In this document: one piece after another, positions 52,875 through 63,868 of the stretch
How positions within the stretch are numbered: the first letter of the stretch is position 1
Layout of the letters: every line of letters starts with the position of its first letter
Origin: Zasmidium citrigriseum
Taxonomy: Eukaryota; Ascomycota; Dothideomycetes; Mycosphaerellales; Mycosphaerellaceae
Length of the DNA stretch: 64,000 nucleotides
NCBI GenBank assembly: GCA_002786025.1
Contig: NHNW01000017.1
Location: 1 to 64,000, forward strand
Direction: 5' to 3'
Made by a program: the position numbers and the translations under genes
The notes under the pieces: model-generated
Told to the model about the DNA's origin: nothing
Database searches by the model: none
Seen by the model: only the letters and a program-made list of their open reading frames with translations

Positions 52875-54551
52875 TTATTCATCCTCCATGGAGGGCGGCC
52901 GGTAGTTGCTCGAATCCTCTGTGGCTCTCCCTTTACCCTTGGGGCGACTCCCGCCAGTTCCAAAGAGCTCCTCATACATCAGCTCTTCTTGGGTCCTCCT
53001 CGTACGTCGACCTGGTGCTGGGGCATCGCCCGTAATATCAGATATGCTCCTCTCGACAATCCTAATCCCCTGCGATTTGGTCCCTGTGCACACAATCATT
53101 AGCTCACCACAAAACACAGAGAAAGTGCTGGTCCACTCACCATTCTGCTCGTCCGCTTCCTCCCTCAAAGGGCTATGATACTTGACAACGTTCTTGTTGC
53201 CCTGCTGGACCTCCTTCTCGTAATAATTTCTCTGCCAATCCGCATGTTCCTCATCGCCACTCCTTGTTCTTGATTTGTTCCGAGCACGCTTTTGCTCTTC
53301 TTCAGATGGACGGAGGAACGATTCTGGCGTCTTCTCTGCAACACCTGCTGCCTGCTTGGCTTTGTTGATTTGGATGGGCGTAGGCTTCTTTTCCTTCTTT
53401 AACAACTCGAAATCCCTCTTCATCTTGTCGTCAACTTTCTTATTGAATTCTTCCATGTACTTTTCCACTGCGGGGTCCGCAAACATCGGGTCTGTTGACT
53501 TTCCATTGAAGGTGGAAAACGTGGGATCCTCTCGTTCGTAAGAGGGCACTTCTGGGATTGGTCGATTCTCTGGAGATGGGGTGGGTCGGTCGTCCCAGTG
53601 AACGGATTTGGCCTGGTCATTTGCAGAGGCTGTCTTTTTTGTCTCTTTGGACTGCGCTCCGTGGCTGTTTTGTGGAGCAGATTCCTGCGGCTTTCGGTTT
53701 GCATGTGCATGACCCGGAGGTGGTCTTGCCTCTTCTTCCTCTTCTACCGTGGCTTGGAAAGGTGTCCCAGGGGTAGGCGGAGGCGTTGGCTTAGCCTCTT
53801 CAGAGGGTTCTGCGGTAGCTTGAAATCTCCCTAGACCGGACCGTGGGGTCCTCTTCTGAATGGATTTCTGTGGTTCAGGCGTAGAAGATGGCTTTCTCTT
53901 CGATCCAGGCTGGCTGCTGTTAGGCTTTGGATGTCCTCCATGGGGCGGTTGGTGGGATGACGGAGGAGGAGCACCACCAGACGTCGGACCAGGAGACGGA
54001 CGCTTAGATGATGATGGAGGACCGCCAGGACCAGGAGCAGGGGGCGGCGGACCTCCGCTTCCTCCACCTCCTCCTCCTCCCCCAGAACCAGTAGGAGAAC
54101 TCGGACCATTCCCACCCCAATTCGCACTCCTCCTTCCCCCATCTGTAGCCTGCTCCCACTTCTGCTCCCCACCAGTAATCCACCACCCCGCAAATCTCTC
54201 CCAATCCCTCACCTTTTCCGCCTCAAGCGCCGCCTTCTCCAAGAACCCCATCTGGCCTGTCACCACATACAGTTTACGCTTCGTGGACCTGTCATCAAAA
54301 GCCCTGTACATTCGAGTGTCGGCCCGCTTTTGGCGGTAATATTCATCTAGAGCGTAAGTGTAGGTCTTGAAGTGATGTTTCCAGGAGAGTTGCTTGGAGC
54401 CCGTCGTAAAGTAGCTACGGTGGGGATAGCCATAATGACATTCGTGAATGTCGACGGGAGGCGGTGCTGGGGGTGGAGTGTAGTAGCTTTTGAGGCTGTC
54501 TTCGAGGGATGACCAGCCGCTGCCTGCGCCGAATTGTGTGCCCCAGGGCAT
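52875..54551 (-). CDS. Disordered proline-rich protein, unknown function
   Basis: An intron at 53084-53140 (GTGAGT donor, CACAG acceptor, 57 bp, in frame and stop-free) leaves 539 residues. The N-terminal 135 residues look folded and may be conserved (Y-T-Y-A-L-D-E-Y-Y-R-Q-K-R; L-Y-V-V-T-G-Q-M-G-F-L-E-K; W-E-R-F-A-G-W-W-I). A Gly/Pro/Ser-rich region of about 200 residues with poly-Gly follows. Next is a charged helical part (M-E-E-F-N-K-K-V-D-D-K-M-K-R-D), then a short C-terminal helix E-E-L-M-Y-E-E-L-F-G. No membrane or signal sequence. I do not recognise the family. Confidence 0.75.
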   Translation of the reverse strand: MPWGTQFGAGSGWSSLEDSLKSYYTPPPAPPPVDIHECHYGYPHRSYFTTGSKQLSWKHHFKTYTYALDEYYRQKRADTRMYRAFDDRSTKRKLYVVTGQMGFLEKAALEAEKVRDWERFAGWWITGGEQKWEQATDGGRRSANWGGNGPSSPTGSGGGGGGGGSGGPPPPAPGPGGPPSSSKRPSPGPTSGGAPPPSSHQPPHGGHPKPNSSQPGSKRKPSSTPEPQKSIQKRTPRSGLGRFQATAEPSEEAKPTPPPTPGTPFQATVEEEEEARPPPGHAHANRKPQESAPQNSHGAQSKETKKTASANDQAKSVHWDDRPTPSPENRPIPEVPSYEREDPTFSTFNGKSTDPMFADPAVEKYMEEFNKKVDDKMKRDFELLKKEKKPTPIQINKAKQAAGVAEKTPESFLRPSEEEQKRARNKSRTRSGDEEHADWQRNYYEKEVQQGNKNVVKYHSPLREEADEQNGEWTSTFSVFCGELMIVCTGTKSQGIRIVERSISDITGDAPAPGRRTRRTQEELMYEELFGTGGSRPKGKGRATEDSSNYRPPSMEDE

Positions 54552-55038
54552 GCTGAAGGCCGTCAGTGTAGAAAATGAGATATTCTGATGTGTACAATAT
54601 GTGAAGAGAAATGGATGGAAGTTGAAGAAAGTAGATTTATTGAAGGGTAACTATTGCGTGGTGAGCAATTGTCTGAGTTGTGAGAGGACATTATTCTTTG
54701 TCTTGGTATGCCGGATTTGTACAGACTGGGCGAAATCAAAAAGTCTGAGGGGTGTTTGCTTTGTGAGACAATGAGATTGAAAGCTCACTTCGTTTCATAC
54801 CAAATCAAAGCTCCATTTTGAAAGTCAGTCGCTTGGTCGAAAGACTTTCGCATGTCGTGAAGTCGCGCCGCGTTCTTGGGTATCCCATGTCAAACTCCAA
54901 CAGAACCAAACTCCGTTCGCTGTCTGCTTTGTCGGAAACAGCGCAGTCGTGTGTGTATTGGCAGAGTAGATCATGCTTGTCGCAATGCCGACTTGATCCT
55001 CATCTGCCGGGGTCGTGATTCATCATATCCATCTTCCT
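54552..55038. other. Upstream/3' region, nothing recognised
   Basis: A/T-rich sequence upstream of the disordered protein and the 3' flank of the bHLH gene. No feature seen. Confidence 0.4.
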
Positions 55039-55404
55039 TCATCCCTGACCCATCATGCTGTTCTCCTTGGCCTCCTCGCGGTCGCGAATGTCTCTCTCGG
55101 TCGAGCGATAGACGTCGTCGATGGCTGGCTTCTGGTACTGGCCAGAAGATATAGCGATCTGGGTGAGACGGTCCTTCTCAGCAATCTGCTCCCTCATGTA
55201 CTGCACGGTAGACTGCAGGACGACGGCCTCGCTGCGGCCCATGCCCTTGGTACCCGGGACGATGTCGCAGAGACGGTCGAAGCCGGCGCGGATGGCCTCG
55301 CGACGCTTCTTCTCGGACTCGATGTGGTGTTTCTTCTTCTGGTCATCGGTGAGGCGGGCTTTGGCCGGGGTGATGGGGCTCTGAGGTGGGTTGCTCCCTG
55401 CCAT
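55039..55404 (-). CDS. bHLH transcription factor, Ino4-like
   Basis: Single exon, 121 residues, little more than the DNA-binding domain. The basic region H27-x3-E31-x3-R35 (H-H-I-E-S-E-K-K-R-R) is the E-box-reading triad. The loop carries P-G-T-K-G-M-G-R-S-E-A, and helix 2 is V-V-L-Q-S-T-V-Q-Y-M. The Ino4/INO4-like family uses this domain, heterodimerising to activate phospholipid genes through CATGTG-type sites. Filamentous-fungal relatives have wider roles. It is nuclear. It is divergent from the Munc13-like gene, with 845 bp between. Confidence 0.88.
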   Translation of the reverse strand: MAGSNPPQSPITPAKARLTDDQKKKHHIESEKKRREAIRAGFDRLCDIVPGTKGMGRSEAVVLQSTVQYMREQIAEKDRLTQIAISSGQYQKPAIDDVYRSTERDIRDREEAKENSMMGQG

Positions 55405-56249
55405 GTTGGAGCTGACTTGAGGTGGACGGGCGTTGAGTCGTGGGTCGGTAGAGGTGATGGGTTGGAGTGGTGGTGGAGGATGGGTGTGGAGTCGTTGGTT
55501 CTCGGCGCCGAGGATGGTGTCGAGGAGGTTATTGAGTGATGCGGCCGGCTCTATGCGCTCGCACTGGGGGTCCTGTTCAGACGCTATCTTGCAGGCTCAG
55601 GGCGATGTGTCGCTGAGGTAGGGCAGAGTCGAGGTCGTGGTGTGGATGCTCGAGGTGGGCAGGTGTTGGTTAGTATGTGTCGGCTCACGGCGGACGGAAA
55701 GAAGCTAGTCTGCGGGCCGGAGTGCGCACGTGAAGACGAGCTAGCATGTCCTCGTGAGTGAAGGTAGGCTTCATTCACTTGCGGCTGTCACATGCGAATT
55801 GCGGCGGCGAGCAGGTGCGGGCGGGAGCCGGCGCGGTGGGGTGTGGATTAGGTTCGGTGGAGCATCCTTGCAGATTGGGGCTTGGCATGGGTGAGCCAAA
55901 AATGGCAGGCACCGTGGACACGGCGCTGCGTCATTGGTTGCGAAGGGACGGCGGCCGTTTGGAGCGCGCGTGGTGGAGAGTGGGCGAGTGTTTGCAGTGG
56001 ACGCCTTGTTGATGGTCCTACTACTGCAGACCACAACATTCACTCACATTCACGACATATATCACGATACGGAAGGAGAGACCCCATCGCACGTGGCTGG
56101 CGGGTGAGGTGAGCGTGGCAAGGAGACTTCCACGTTTGGCCTGCTGCTGCTGCTCCATCCCCGCCTTCACCGAGCCTGTTTCACGCTTGCGCCTGCGACT
56201 CAAGACAACTTCTCCCTCACGCACCACTCTGTAGTGGTATATACCCACC
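55405..56249. promoter_or_regulatory. Divergent promoter of bHLH and Munc13-like genes
   Basis: GC-rich over the bHLH side, with a pyrimidine-rich leader before CCACCATGG at 56250. No clear TATA box next to either start. Confidence 0.4.
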
Positions 56250-59200
56250 ATGGAGCGCTCGTCCGCCCGCTCGTCGGTCAACAGCCGCCGCACCAACTCG
56301 CACAGCGCTCGCGAGACGATGCGCCGCAACATGTCCTACGCCGGCCGCTCGCACGTTTCCGAACAGGATGCCTACCTCTACGCACTCCGCGTTGCATATC
56401 TTGCATATCTCCTACAACCGCGCCAAAAACGGGTACAACATGTTGCAAATACGTCGAAACCCATTCAAAGATCGTCGACCTCGATCAACGACATGGTCAA
56501 GGACTTTAGCTTAATACGAGACAGCAAGAGCACCCGATTCCCTCATGGATTCATGTCCGCCCTGGACAAAAGGCTGGAGAAGGTTCTGATCGGGAGAGAA
56601 AGCATGCCTGAGTATAATGACGCCAACATCAAGCGCACATTTGGTGCCTTTCTGAACGAGTTCAAGAACCCGACTTTTCGAAAGAGCATGGAGAAGGACA
56701 GGAGGGTGGAAGATCTGCTGCTGATATTCTTCTCCAAGGCAACTAGTGAATTGCAAAAGGGCAAATCTGCAGAAGACGATAGCTGGAAATTGATGGTCGA
56801 TCGACATGTCGCTCTTTTCGTCAGGTTGATCAGCAGTACCCTCTCCAACAACGACTGGACCCGTGACAGGCCGGAATTGACGAGTCGTTTAAAGACGCTG
56901 GAAACGAAGCTGTTACAACACGATCAAGATCTGGCAGATGAGCGGCAGAGGAATGGCGGTCAGGGAGGGACGAGCATTGAAGTTGAGGTGCCGCGGTCGT
57001 ACGAGGTCAGGGACATGCCGTTGGTAATCAGAGTCTGCAGGATATTTGCGAAGCCGACAGTACAGGCACAGAATGACATCAACGCCCACAAGGACGAATG
57101 GACCGAAAGAGCAGCGCTGCGAGATTTGAAGGAATATCAGAACCACCTCATGCTCAACACGCGGGTTACGTTATCCAAGGATGACTTCGATCTGGACGAG
57201 TCGTACGAGGCATGGCGAAAAGGCGAATACAGCGATTTGAGCCAGATGATGCTCGCACTAGTTCAGTCAGATCCGACCCTGGCGAAAAGCACCTCACCCA
57301 GCAACCTACCTTCATACAAGCCTCCTCCTGCAGCCGCGAATGATGGCGGATACGGTGACCTTCACAAGACGCTCTCCAGAGGAAGCGGCGAACACGACTC
57401 CAGCTATGTGGTTGACCAGCCGGTTGACATGAGTGGATTGAACTTGGGCCATTCGTCGCCAAGAGACTCTGGGACTGGCTCTCTGGATGGCAGCAATGCC
57501 AACTTCACCTTCATACCTTCGGATGCGCGGGCGTATTATCGGCAGGTATTGAAGTCAGCTTTGACCGCAGACCTTCAGGACGATGATTTACAACCCTCAA
57601 TACCCACCGAGGAGATACCTCCCATCAAACTACTATCCGAGCACTCGACGGAGCTTCTGAATGAAATTGCGCTTCGCTGGCGTATACCTTCCTTTTCCCG
57701 GCTGGTCTTATTCCTGGATGTCATTCGCGAGAAATATCAAAATTCGGAAATCAGCCTGGATACCTTGGACGCAGCGTTTACCTTTGTGAAGGAACCTCCC
57801 CCAGAGCCCAAGAAAGGCAAAAAGCAGCCCGTACAGGCCAGCTTGTTCGATCGCGAGAAGTGGACGCTAGCCGACTTCGCTCTCATGCAGAACGTCCTTA
57901 GCAGTCTACACGATGCTATGTTGAGGGAGTTGTTTGAAGTCTTTCAAGATGCATACGAAGCCAAGCCTCCCAACATCGGCCCCGTCATGTTCATCCTGGA
58001 GGGCCACATCGAAAACGACCCACTCTACAACGCAACAAAAGAGGACGATGAGGCTTTCACGCAGATGATGTCTGAGCAATTGAGACAGAAAGCTAAAGCA
58101 AAGTACCACGACATGCTTGCCAAGAACGTACCGGACGACTCTTCGAACTGGGAGTTCTACAATGTGATCAAGCTTGGCCAGTCCGTGACGGCACTATGTC
58201 AGAAGATTCAGAAGCGGTACAGAGGCGAGAAAGGAATCATCAGAGGAGTCGAGCCTCTGCAGATTCTGCTGAAACAGATTCTCCCATCATTCTCAGTGGA
58301 TGCCAAGGAACTTGTCGCGCGCATCATCGAGCTGGCCAAGCAGCGCAACGAAGAGATCCCCACGCAGGATGGCTTTGAATTGTATGGCGAGCTTGTACAG
58401 ATACGCAAAGTGTACGCACAAGCACTTCCTGGTCGAGAGTTTGACTTCCACATCGAAAGTCTTCTACAGGACTTCGTCTGGCGCTGGATACAAACTATGG
58501 ACAGCAAGCTACTTGACTGGATAGACGGTGCTGTGGCACATGATGATTTCCAGGTCAGACAAGATCCAGCGGCGAAAGAGCGTGGCGATCCCCCCGCCGA
58601 TGAAGAGCGACATTCACAGAGTGCCATCGATATCTACAAAATGTTCCACGAAAGCATGGACCACATCATCCAACTGGATTGGGATGACGATCTACAATAT
58701 GCCAAGTTCATGACCGCCATCAGCAAGTCCATTGGCAAGGGTGTCGCGAAATATTGTGAACTGCTGGAGACGAAGTTTGCTCGCGAGATGGACCGACAAA
58801 CACCTGAGCAAGAAGCTCGTGCCCAGCAGAAGCAGCACGAAAAGTGGCTTGCCGCCGCTCGTGATGTCTGGGCTACCGGAGGTATGGGTCAAAAGATTGA
58901 GCCATTCCAGTTCTGGCCGGAAAGTTTTGTCAAGATCAACGATATCGAGTACGCGACGCTGCAACTGGACAAGGTCGAGCAGGAGATGAATGTGGATGGG
59001 TGCGTGGCAGCGATACAAAAGTACGAGCCACCTCCACCTCCCAATGTTCGCAAGCGGGGCGAGAACAAGTTCATGTTCACCATCAAGATCATCGAGGCCG
59101 AAGATCTGAAAGCTGGTGACATGAACGGGTTGAGTGATCCATATGTGGTTCTGGGCGATGAGTATCAGAAGCGACTTGCCAAGACGAGGACAGTGTATCA

Positions 59201-60570
59201 GTCGTTGAATCCGAGATGGGATGAGACTGTGGACATCTTGACCACCGGCCCGCTGAATGTTATTGCCACTGTTTGGGACTGGGATGCGCTGGGTGATCAC
59301 GACTGCCTGGGACGAACCAGCTTGAAGCTCGACCCCAACCACTTCAACGACTACTTGCCTCGTGAGTACTGGCTGGACCTTGATACACAGGGACGAGTGC
59401 TTGTCAGAGTGACAATGGAGGGCGAACGAGACGACATCCAATTCTACTTCGGCAAGGCATTCAGGACTTTGAAGCGCACCGAACGAGACATGACGCGAAA
59501 GATCACCGACAAGCTCTCTGCCTACATTCAGCAATGTCTGTCGCGACGAACACTTCGAACCCTGACATCTTCGTCCACGCCTGGTATTGCTGGAGTCAGC
59601 ATGAACACAATGCGCGGCTATTTTTCGAAAATGTCGGGACAAGTCTCAGGTCGACCAACGTCTGTCGCACAGAATCCGGCACCGAGCGCCGCCAACATTG
59701 CTGAAGCTGCGAACAACGCTTTGAAGCCTCTGCTGCAGTACTTTGACGATAATTTTGCGATTATGAAGCAGACGCTGACCGACAGTGCGATGATCATGGT
59801 CATGACCAGGTTGTGGAAGGAGGTGCTCGTGACGATTGAGGGTCTGTTGGTTCCACCTTTGAGCGACAAGCTCTCTGCGCAGAAGCCTCTTAGTATGCAA
59901 GAGGTGGATGTCGTTTATAGGTGGCTGCAGGTGAGTTCAATTTAACCCCGAGAGACAATTGACCGTTTGCTAATGACATTGATAGATCCTCTTCGACTTC
60001 TTCCTCGCCTTCGACCATGAGCGTGGCGTCGCCGACGGTGTCCCAATGGACGTCCTCAAATCGCCCAAGTATCATGACCTCCAGAATCTCAACTTCTTCT
60101 ACTTTGAATCCACCGATAACCTCGTCCGCACATCCGAGAGCATGGCATCCGCGACAGCTGCTCGCCAGCAAGAACAAACAGCTCGTCTAAACCGCCTCTC
60201 AGCACCTGCTGGCTTCCTATCACCAGCGCTCGGTGGCACCCGCCGCTCAAAATCCATCATGCAAAGCCGCAACCTAGGCACAATGCGCAAAGCGAAAGAA
60301 GAAAAGCGCAAAGAAGCCCAAGCCGACCCCAACGACGACATGATCCTCCGTATCCTACGCATGCGCCCCGAAGCCGAGAAATATCTCAAAGACCGCTCGC
60401 GACAGAAGGAACGACTCGCTGCTGCGGCTGCCGCCGCAGCGATTGTTAGACAGAGTATGCAGGCTAAGCAGGGTATGGGCCATGGACCTAGTCAGAGTCT
60501 GGGTGGTGCCGGGCGTGGTGGATTGCAGAGGGGTGGTGCGGGGAGGGTTTGGGGGACTATTAGGGAGTAG
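56250..60570 (+). CDS. UNC13/Munc13-like MUN and C2 domain protein
   Basis: Exons 56250-59930 and 59986-60570 (intron 59931-59985) give 1421 residues, with the start in a perfect CCACCATGG context. The protein is largely helical, with MUN (MHD1/MHD2) regions at about 540-830 and 1140-1290. A C2 domain lies at about 938-1060 (F-T-I-K-I-I-E-A-E-D-L; L-S-D-P-Y-V-V-L; W-D-W-D-A-L-G-D-H-D) with acidic loops able to bind calcium. The C-terminus is basic and Ala/Gly-rich. Fission yeast Ync13 and Git1 share this design. Ync13 links vesicle fusion and cell-wall integrity at division; Git1 acts in glucose/cAMP signalling. It is expected at the plasma membrane and sites of growth. Confidence 0.9.
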
Positions 60571-61142
60571 CATTGTCCTGATGGGAGGCGTGTTGTGAGA
60601 AGAGAGGGGATTGAGGTGTAATGTGATGAACAGGGCGTTTTTCGAGGGTTTGGATTTTGGGACGGGGGATGGCCTTGCATGATACACCCTTTAGCAGCGA
60701 TTTGTTTGTTTGTGAACAAGTTCAATACTTCTTGCGAGAATGGCGGATGGACAGTGGTATGTAAATTGAACGAGAATGATTAATCTACAGTCCCTTTCCT
60801 TTTTCCTTTTTGAGCTTTCGTATTTCGTTTCCTTCTTTCGTTCTGGCTTATGGTTTTCTTGCTCTCGGTGCTTCGGCCTTTGCGAGTTCCAGGCGTGGCT
60901 TTCACGGGCTGAGGAGGTGCTCCGTGAAAGCCGGGCTCGCTGATAGGAGCTGTTTTGGGAAGGTTTGGACGTCATGTCCTTGGCTTCTTAGGTCTGTGGA
61001 GGGGTACAAGAAAGAGGGCCTCAGACTTATTAAAAGTACGAGACCTCTTCGTTCGGCGAATCCAATGGACATTCGACGCTACATCTCATTGTTGAGAAGA
61101 AAACGAAAGACTGAAGAATCTCATCACGATCAACGACCGACC
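60571..61142. other. Intergenic region, nothing recognised
   Basis: It holds the 3' flank of the Munc13-like gene and the leader of the next gene. An in-frame extension from 60810 looks non-coding. Confidence 0.45.
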
Positions 61143-61964
61143 ATGGCTTCATTGGACAGTCCATTCCTGGCACTTCCACAGGAGATTAGGGATTTGATCT
61201 ACCGCTTCGCTTTTGAGGAGACGCTTGCTGCGCCGGCGGGATACAAGATTTTTGTTGATGGGAAAGAGGTCAGACAGTCAACAGACCCATCCACTACAGG
61301 AGTCCATCGATTTTTAACGCGCTACCCTTCCACACCGCCTCGACCGGCGTGGTACAGCATCTCGCTATGCTGTCGACAGACATATCAGGATGTTCAAGAA
61401 TTCTTCCACAGCCAAGCCAAACGGGATGAAGAAGCCGTCCTAGACATCGAACTTACCTCCACCTCCGCAACAATACACTTCACTCGCCTCACAATCCCCA
61501 ACCCAAAATCCCTTCGAATCGAGCTCCGCATAACACACATCTTCGATGCAGCCCTCTGCACCCATCCCCCAGGTCCCCTCGACAATCGTGCTCTACGCAC
61601 AATATTCGAAACGCTGAAACGATATATCACCCACGGGGCGCATCTCTCTCGTCCCTCCCCTCTAACCTCACCTCTACCGAAGCTGGATACCTTGACAGTC
61701 GAAGTGGCGCCAGCATGGAGCGCTGAGGAAATGGCGTTTTACTTCGGGCATCCGGGGGAACAGTTTCGAATTGTGGTGGACAGGTTGGTGGGATGGATTG
61801 AGGCGGTGGTGAGGTGTGGAGTTTTGGCAGGACGAGTTGGGGTGGTGAGGCTTGGGAGTGAGGTTGAGGGGTGTGAGGGTGGAGTTTGGGAGGTGCAAGG
61901 AGCGGAGGTGTGGGATGAGGGGATGGTTGTTGGGATGAGGGGGTTGGGGTATATTTGGGATTGA
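61143..61964 (+). CDS. F-box-like fungal protein, unknown function
   Basis: Single exon, 273 residues from M-A-S-L-D-S-P, with a CCATGG context. The N-terminal F-L-A-L-P-Q-E-I-R-D-L-I-Y-R-F-A-F is the F-box-like helix pair found in a large ascomycete family of small proteins. S-L-C-C-R-Q-T-Y-Q-D-V follows. The C-terminal third becomes very Gly/Val/Glu-rich (GAGGTGT-biased DNA), perhaps influenced by the adjoining G-rich minisatellite. It may be a substrate receptor for SCF ubiquitin ligases; this is inference from the motif only. Confidence 0.75.
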   Translation: MASLDSPFLALPQEIRDLIYRFAFEETLAAPAGYKIFVDGKEVRQSTDPSTTGVHRFLTRYPSTPPRPAWYSISLCCRQTYQDVQEFFHSQAKRDEEAVLDIELTSTSATIHFTRLTIPNPKSLRIELRITHIFDAALCTHPPGPLDNRALRTIFETLKRYITHGAHLSRPSPLTSPLPKLDTLTVEVAPAWSAEEMAFYFGHPGEQFRIVVDRLVGWIEAVVRCGVLAGRVGVVRLGSEVEGCEGGVWEVQGAEVWDEGMVVGMRGLGYIWD

Positions 61965-62004
61965 GGGTGAATTCGTTGGAGATGGGGGTAAGGATTGAAG
62001 CGAG

Positions 62005-62263
62005 AATGGGAGTGAGGATGGGAGTGAGGGTAGGAGTGACGATGGGAGTGACGATGGGAGTGACGATGGGAGTGACGATGGGAGTGAGCTAGAGAGTGAG
62101 CTAGAGAGTGAGCTAGAGAGCGATTTCATTCCATCACAAATGAAAGATGTTAACATACATCCTCTCCCCTCTTAATTTCACTCTTTGGCTCACTCCTTAG
62201 CTCCTCTTTAGCTCACTCTCCAGCTCACTCTCTAGCTCACTCTTCAGCTCACTCTCTAGCTTA
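62005..62263. repeat. Inverted pair of 12-bp minisatellite arrays
   Basis: Left array (about 62005-62124): about ten 12-bp units, first GATGGGAGTGAC/G, then CTAGAGAGTGAG. Right array (about 62188-62263): about six units of AGCTCACTCTCT, the reverse complement of the last left-array type. The arms share perfect complementary runs of about 20 bp and are separated by about 63 bp, so the locus can fold into a hairpin. Confidence 0.85.
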
Positions 62264-62459
62264 CTAACGTGTGAAAGTCGAAGTCGTGAATTCATTCACT
62301 TGCAGCTTTCCTTCCGAAGTTTTACCGTCCGTCTGTGACGGTCCGAGCGTCAGCCGCCACACAAAACTTGCGACACAGCTCGGAGCACTTCAACCATTTC
62401 GACTTCAAAACACATCACTCCACCAGTTCCGTCGACACATCCCGCTACTTGTCGACACC

Positions 62460-63305
62460 ATGGCGTACCCCGCCACCTACGACGAGGTCATCACCAAACA
62501 GCTCAGCAAGATCCGCGAAGTCCAGCAAAAGATCGACGCTGGCTTCGAGGAGCTTCACGACACTCTCCGTACATTCCAGAATCAGATGGCCGTCGCGGAG
62601 ATCGCTGAGTACCAGGCGAGGCAGAAGATGGCTGATGCAATAGAAAGAAGGGCAAAAGAAAAGTTAGAGCTCGCGGACCGAATGGACGCTTTCGCGCATC
62701 AAACGGACGATTTCGCGAATCAAATGAACAATTTCTTAGAAGGAAAAAAGACCGTCACTCAGGGAATCAAGAAAGCCGCCGAGGAGAACTGCCAGCTCGC
62801 GGTGGAGCTTGAAAAGAGAAATCGGGAGCTGGACGAGCGCGAGGCGATGATCGAGGCACGAGAGAAGGCCTTAGCGGAGTGTGAGGGAGGCAAGGGCGGC
62901 GTTAAGGACAGCGGCATCGTGGATGAGGATCGATTCGGGGGTATTGCACTGCAAGGAAAGACTTTGGCCAGCATGAGCGAGAAGCTCGAGACCATGCCAA
63001 CTCTCGCCGGGGTCCGTTCTCAACTCGACGAGATGCAGAACCGACTCGGCGTCAAAAAGAACAACGCCAGTCCCGTCAACCACTCCTTGCCTTTCAACCC
63101 ACCCATGGGCGTCACCACCGGCGACTACCGGAAGTTCAAGGGCTCTCTGCACGAGCAACTGATGCAGCAGTACCTCTACTTGCAGGCACAGCAGAATGAC
63201 TTGCGAGAGCAGCTGTCTCGTGAGGCGCAAGGACAGGCACAGGCGCGGGCTACTGCGAGGGCTAGTGATGTCGCAACGGCTCAAGAAGACTCGGCACAGG
63301 AGTGA
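62460..63305 (+). CDS. Coiled-coil protein, unknown function
   Basis: Single exon, 281 residues from M-A-Y-P-A-T-Y. In-frame codons continue upstream to 62271, but they run through the leader next to the minisatellite and look non-coding. Residues about 10-150 are a long coiled coil with heptads (L-S-K-I-R-E-V-Q-Q-K-I; R-A-K-E-K-L-E-L-A-D-R-M). Small repeats of F-A-x-Q-x-(D/N)-(D/N)-F (about 77-92) lie within it. A second coil, near 175-195, and a Gln/Ala-rich tail (A-Q-G-Q-A-Q-A-R-A-T-A-R) follow. No signal, membrane or catalytic motif. The family is not recognised. Confidence 0.72.
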   Translation: MAYPATYDEVITKQLSKIREVQQKIDAGFEELHDTLRTFQNQMAVAEIAEYQARQKMADAIERRAKEKLELADRMDAFAHQTDDFANQMNNFLEGKKTVTQGIKKAAEENCQLAVELEKRNRELDEREAMIEAREKALAECEGGKGGVKDSGIVDEDRFGGIALQGKTLASMSEKLETMPTLAGVRSQLDEMQNRLGVKKNNASPVNHSLPFNPPMGVTTGDYRKFKGSLHEQLMQQYLYLQAQQNDLREQLSREAQGQAQARATARASDVATAQEDSAQE

Positions 63306-63868
63306 GTGCACCTTGACGGCGTGCATCAGAGGATGCGAATGAGAATTACGGGGTCTTGGAAAAGCTAGAGGCATGGACTTGGGCTAAAAGCAGGCAGGTC
63401 GCCTGGGTTCCTGTTGCCCTTTCACTTCTGGCTCCTCTATTGCGCCAAGAGCAACTGAATGACAGCGCAGCGTAGCAGATTCTGTAGTATCTCAGATACT
63501 CAAAGGATCCAAAAAGAATGTGATTTCGCACATCTTTCCTTGGCTGATATCTCTCAACATGTTTAAGCAATTACGAAGAAGGCTTCCGAAGGCTCTAGGT
63601 TGTCTTTCACGTTCGAGAGATCTCGATGAATGTCGGAGTGCGATCGAAAATGTTGGATTGCAATTCTCGTCGTCACCAGCTGTGAGGCGCAATTCATTCA
63701 CTCACTTGTGAAGTCCGTGCACGACGGCCCGGGCCACTAGTCGCTGCGACTCCGCACCTTTTCTCTTGCAGCTTCGGCTAAGCTTTCTTGAGAACAACCT
63801 GGCTTCTCTAGCTCCTGCTTTAGGTCCCATCCACAAGACCTGCAACACCCTACCTCTTCCTACCCATC
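63306..63868. other. Intergenic region, leader of the last gene
   Basis: Pyrimidine-rich sequence (about 63760-63865) precedes the ATG at 63869. Otherwise nothing was recognised. Confidence 0.45.

Noticed and set aside
61674..62156. Minus-strand frame rich in Ser-Leu-Pro repeats
   Set aside because: It is a translation of the 12-bp minisatellite, not a protein gene.
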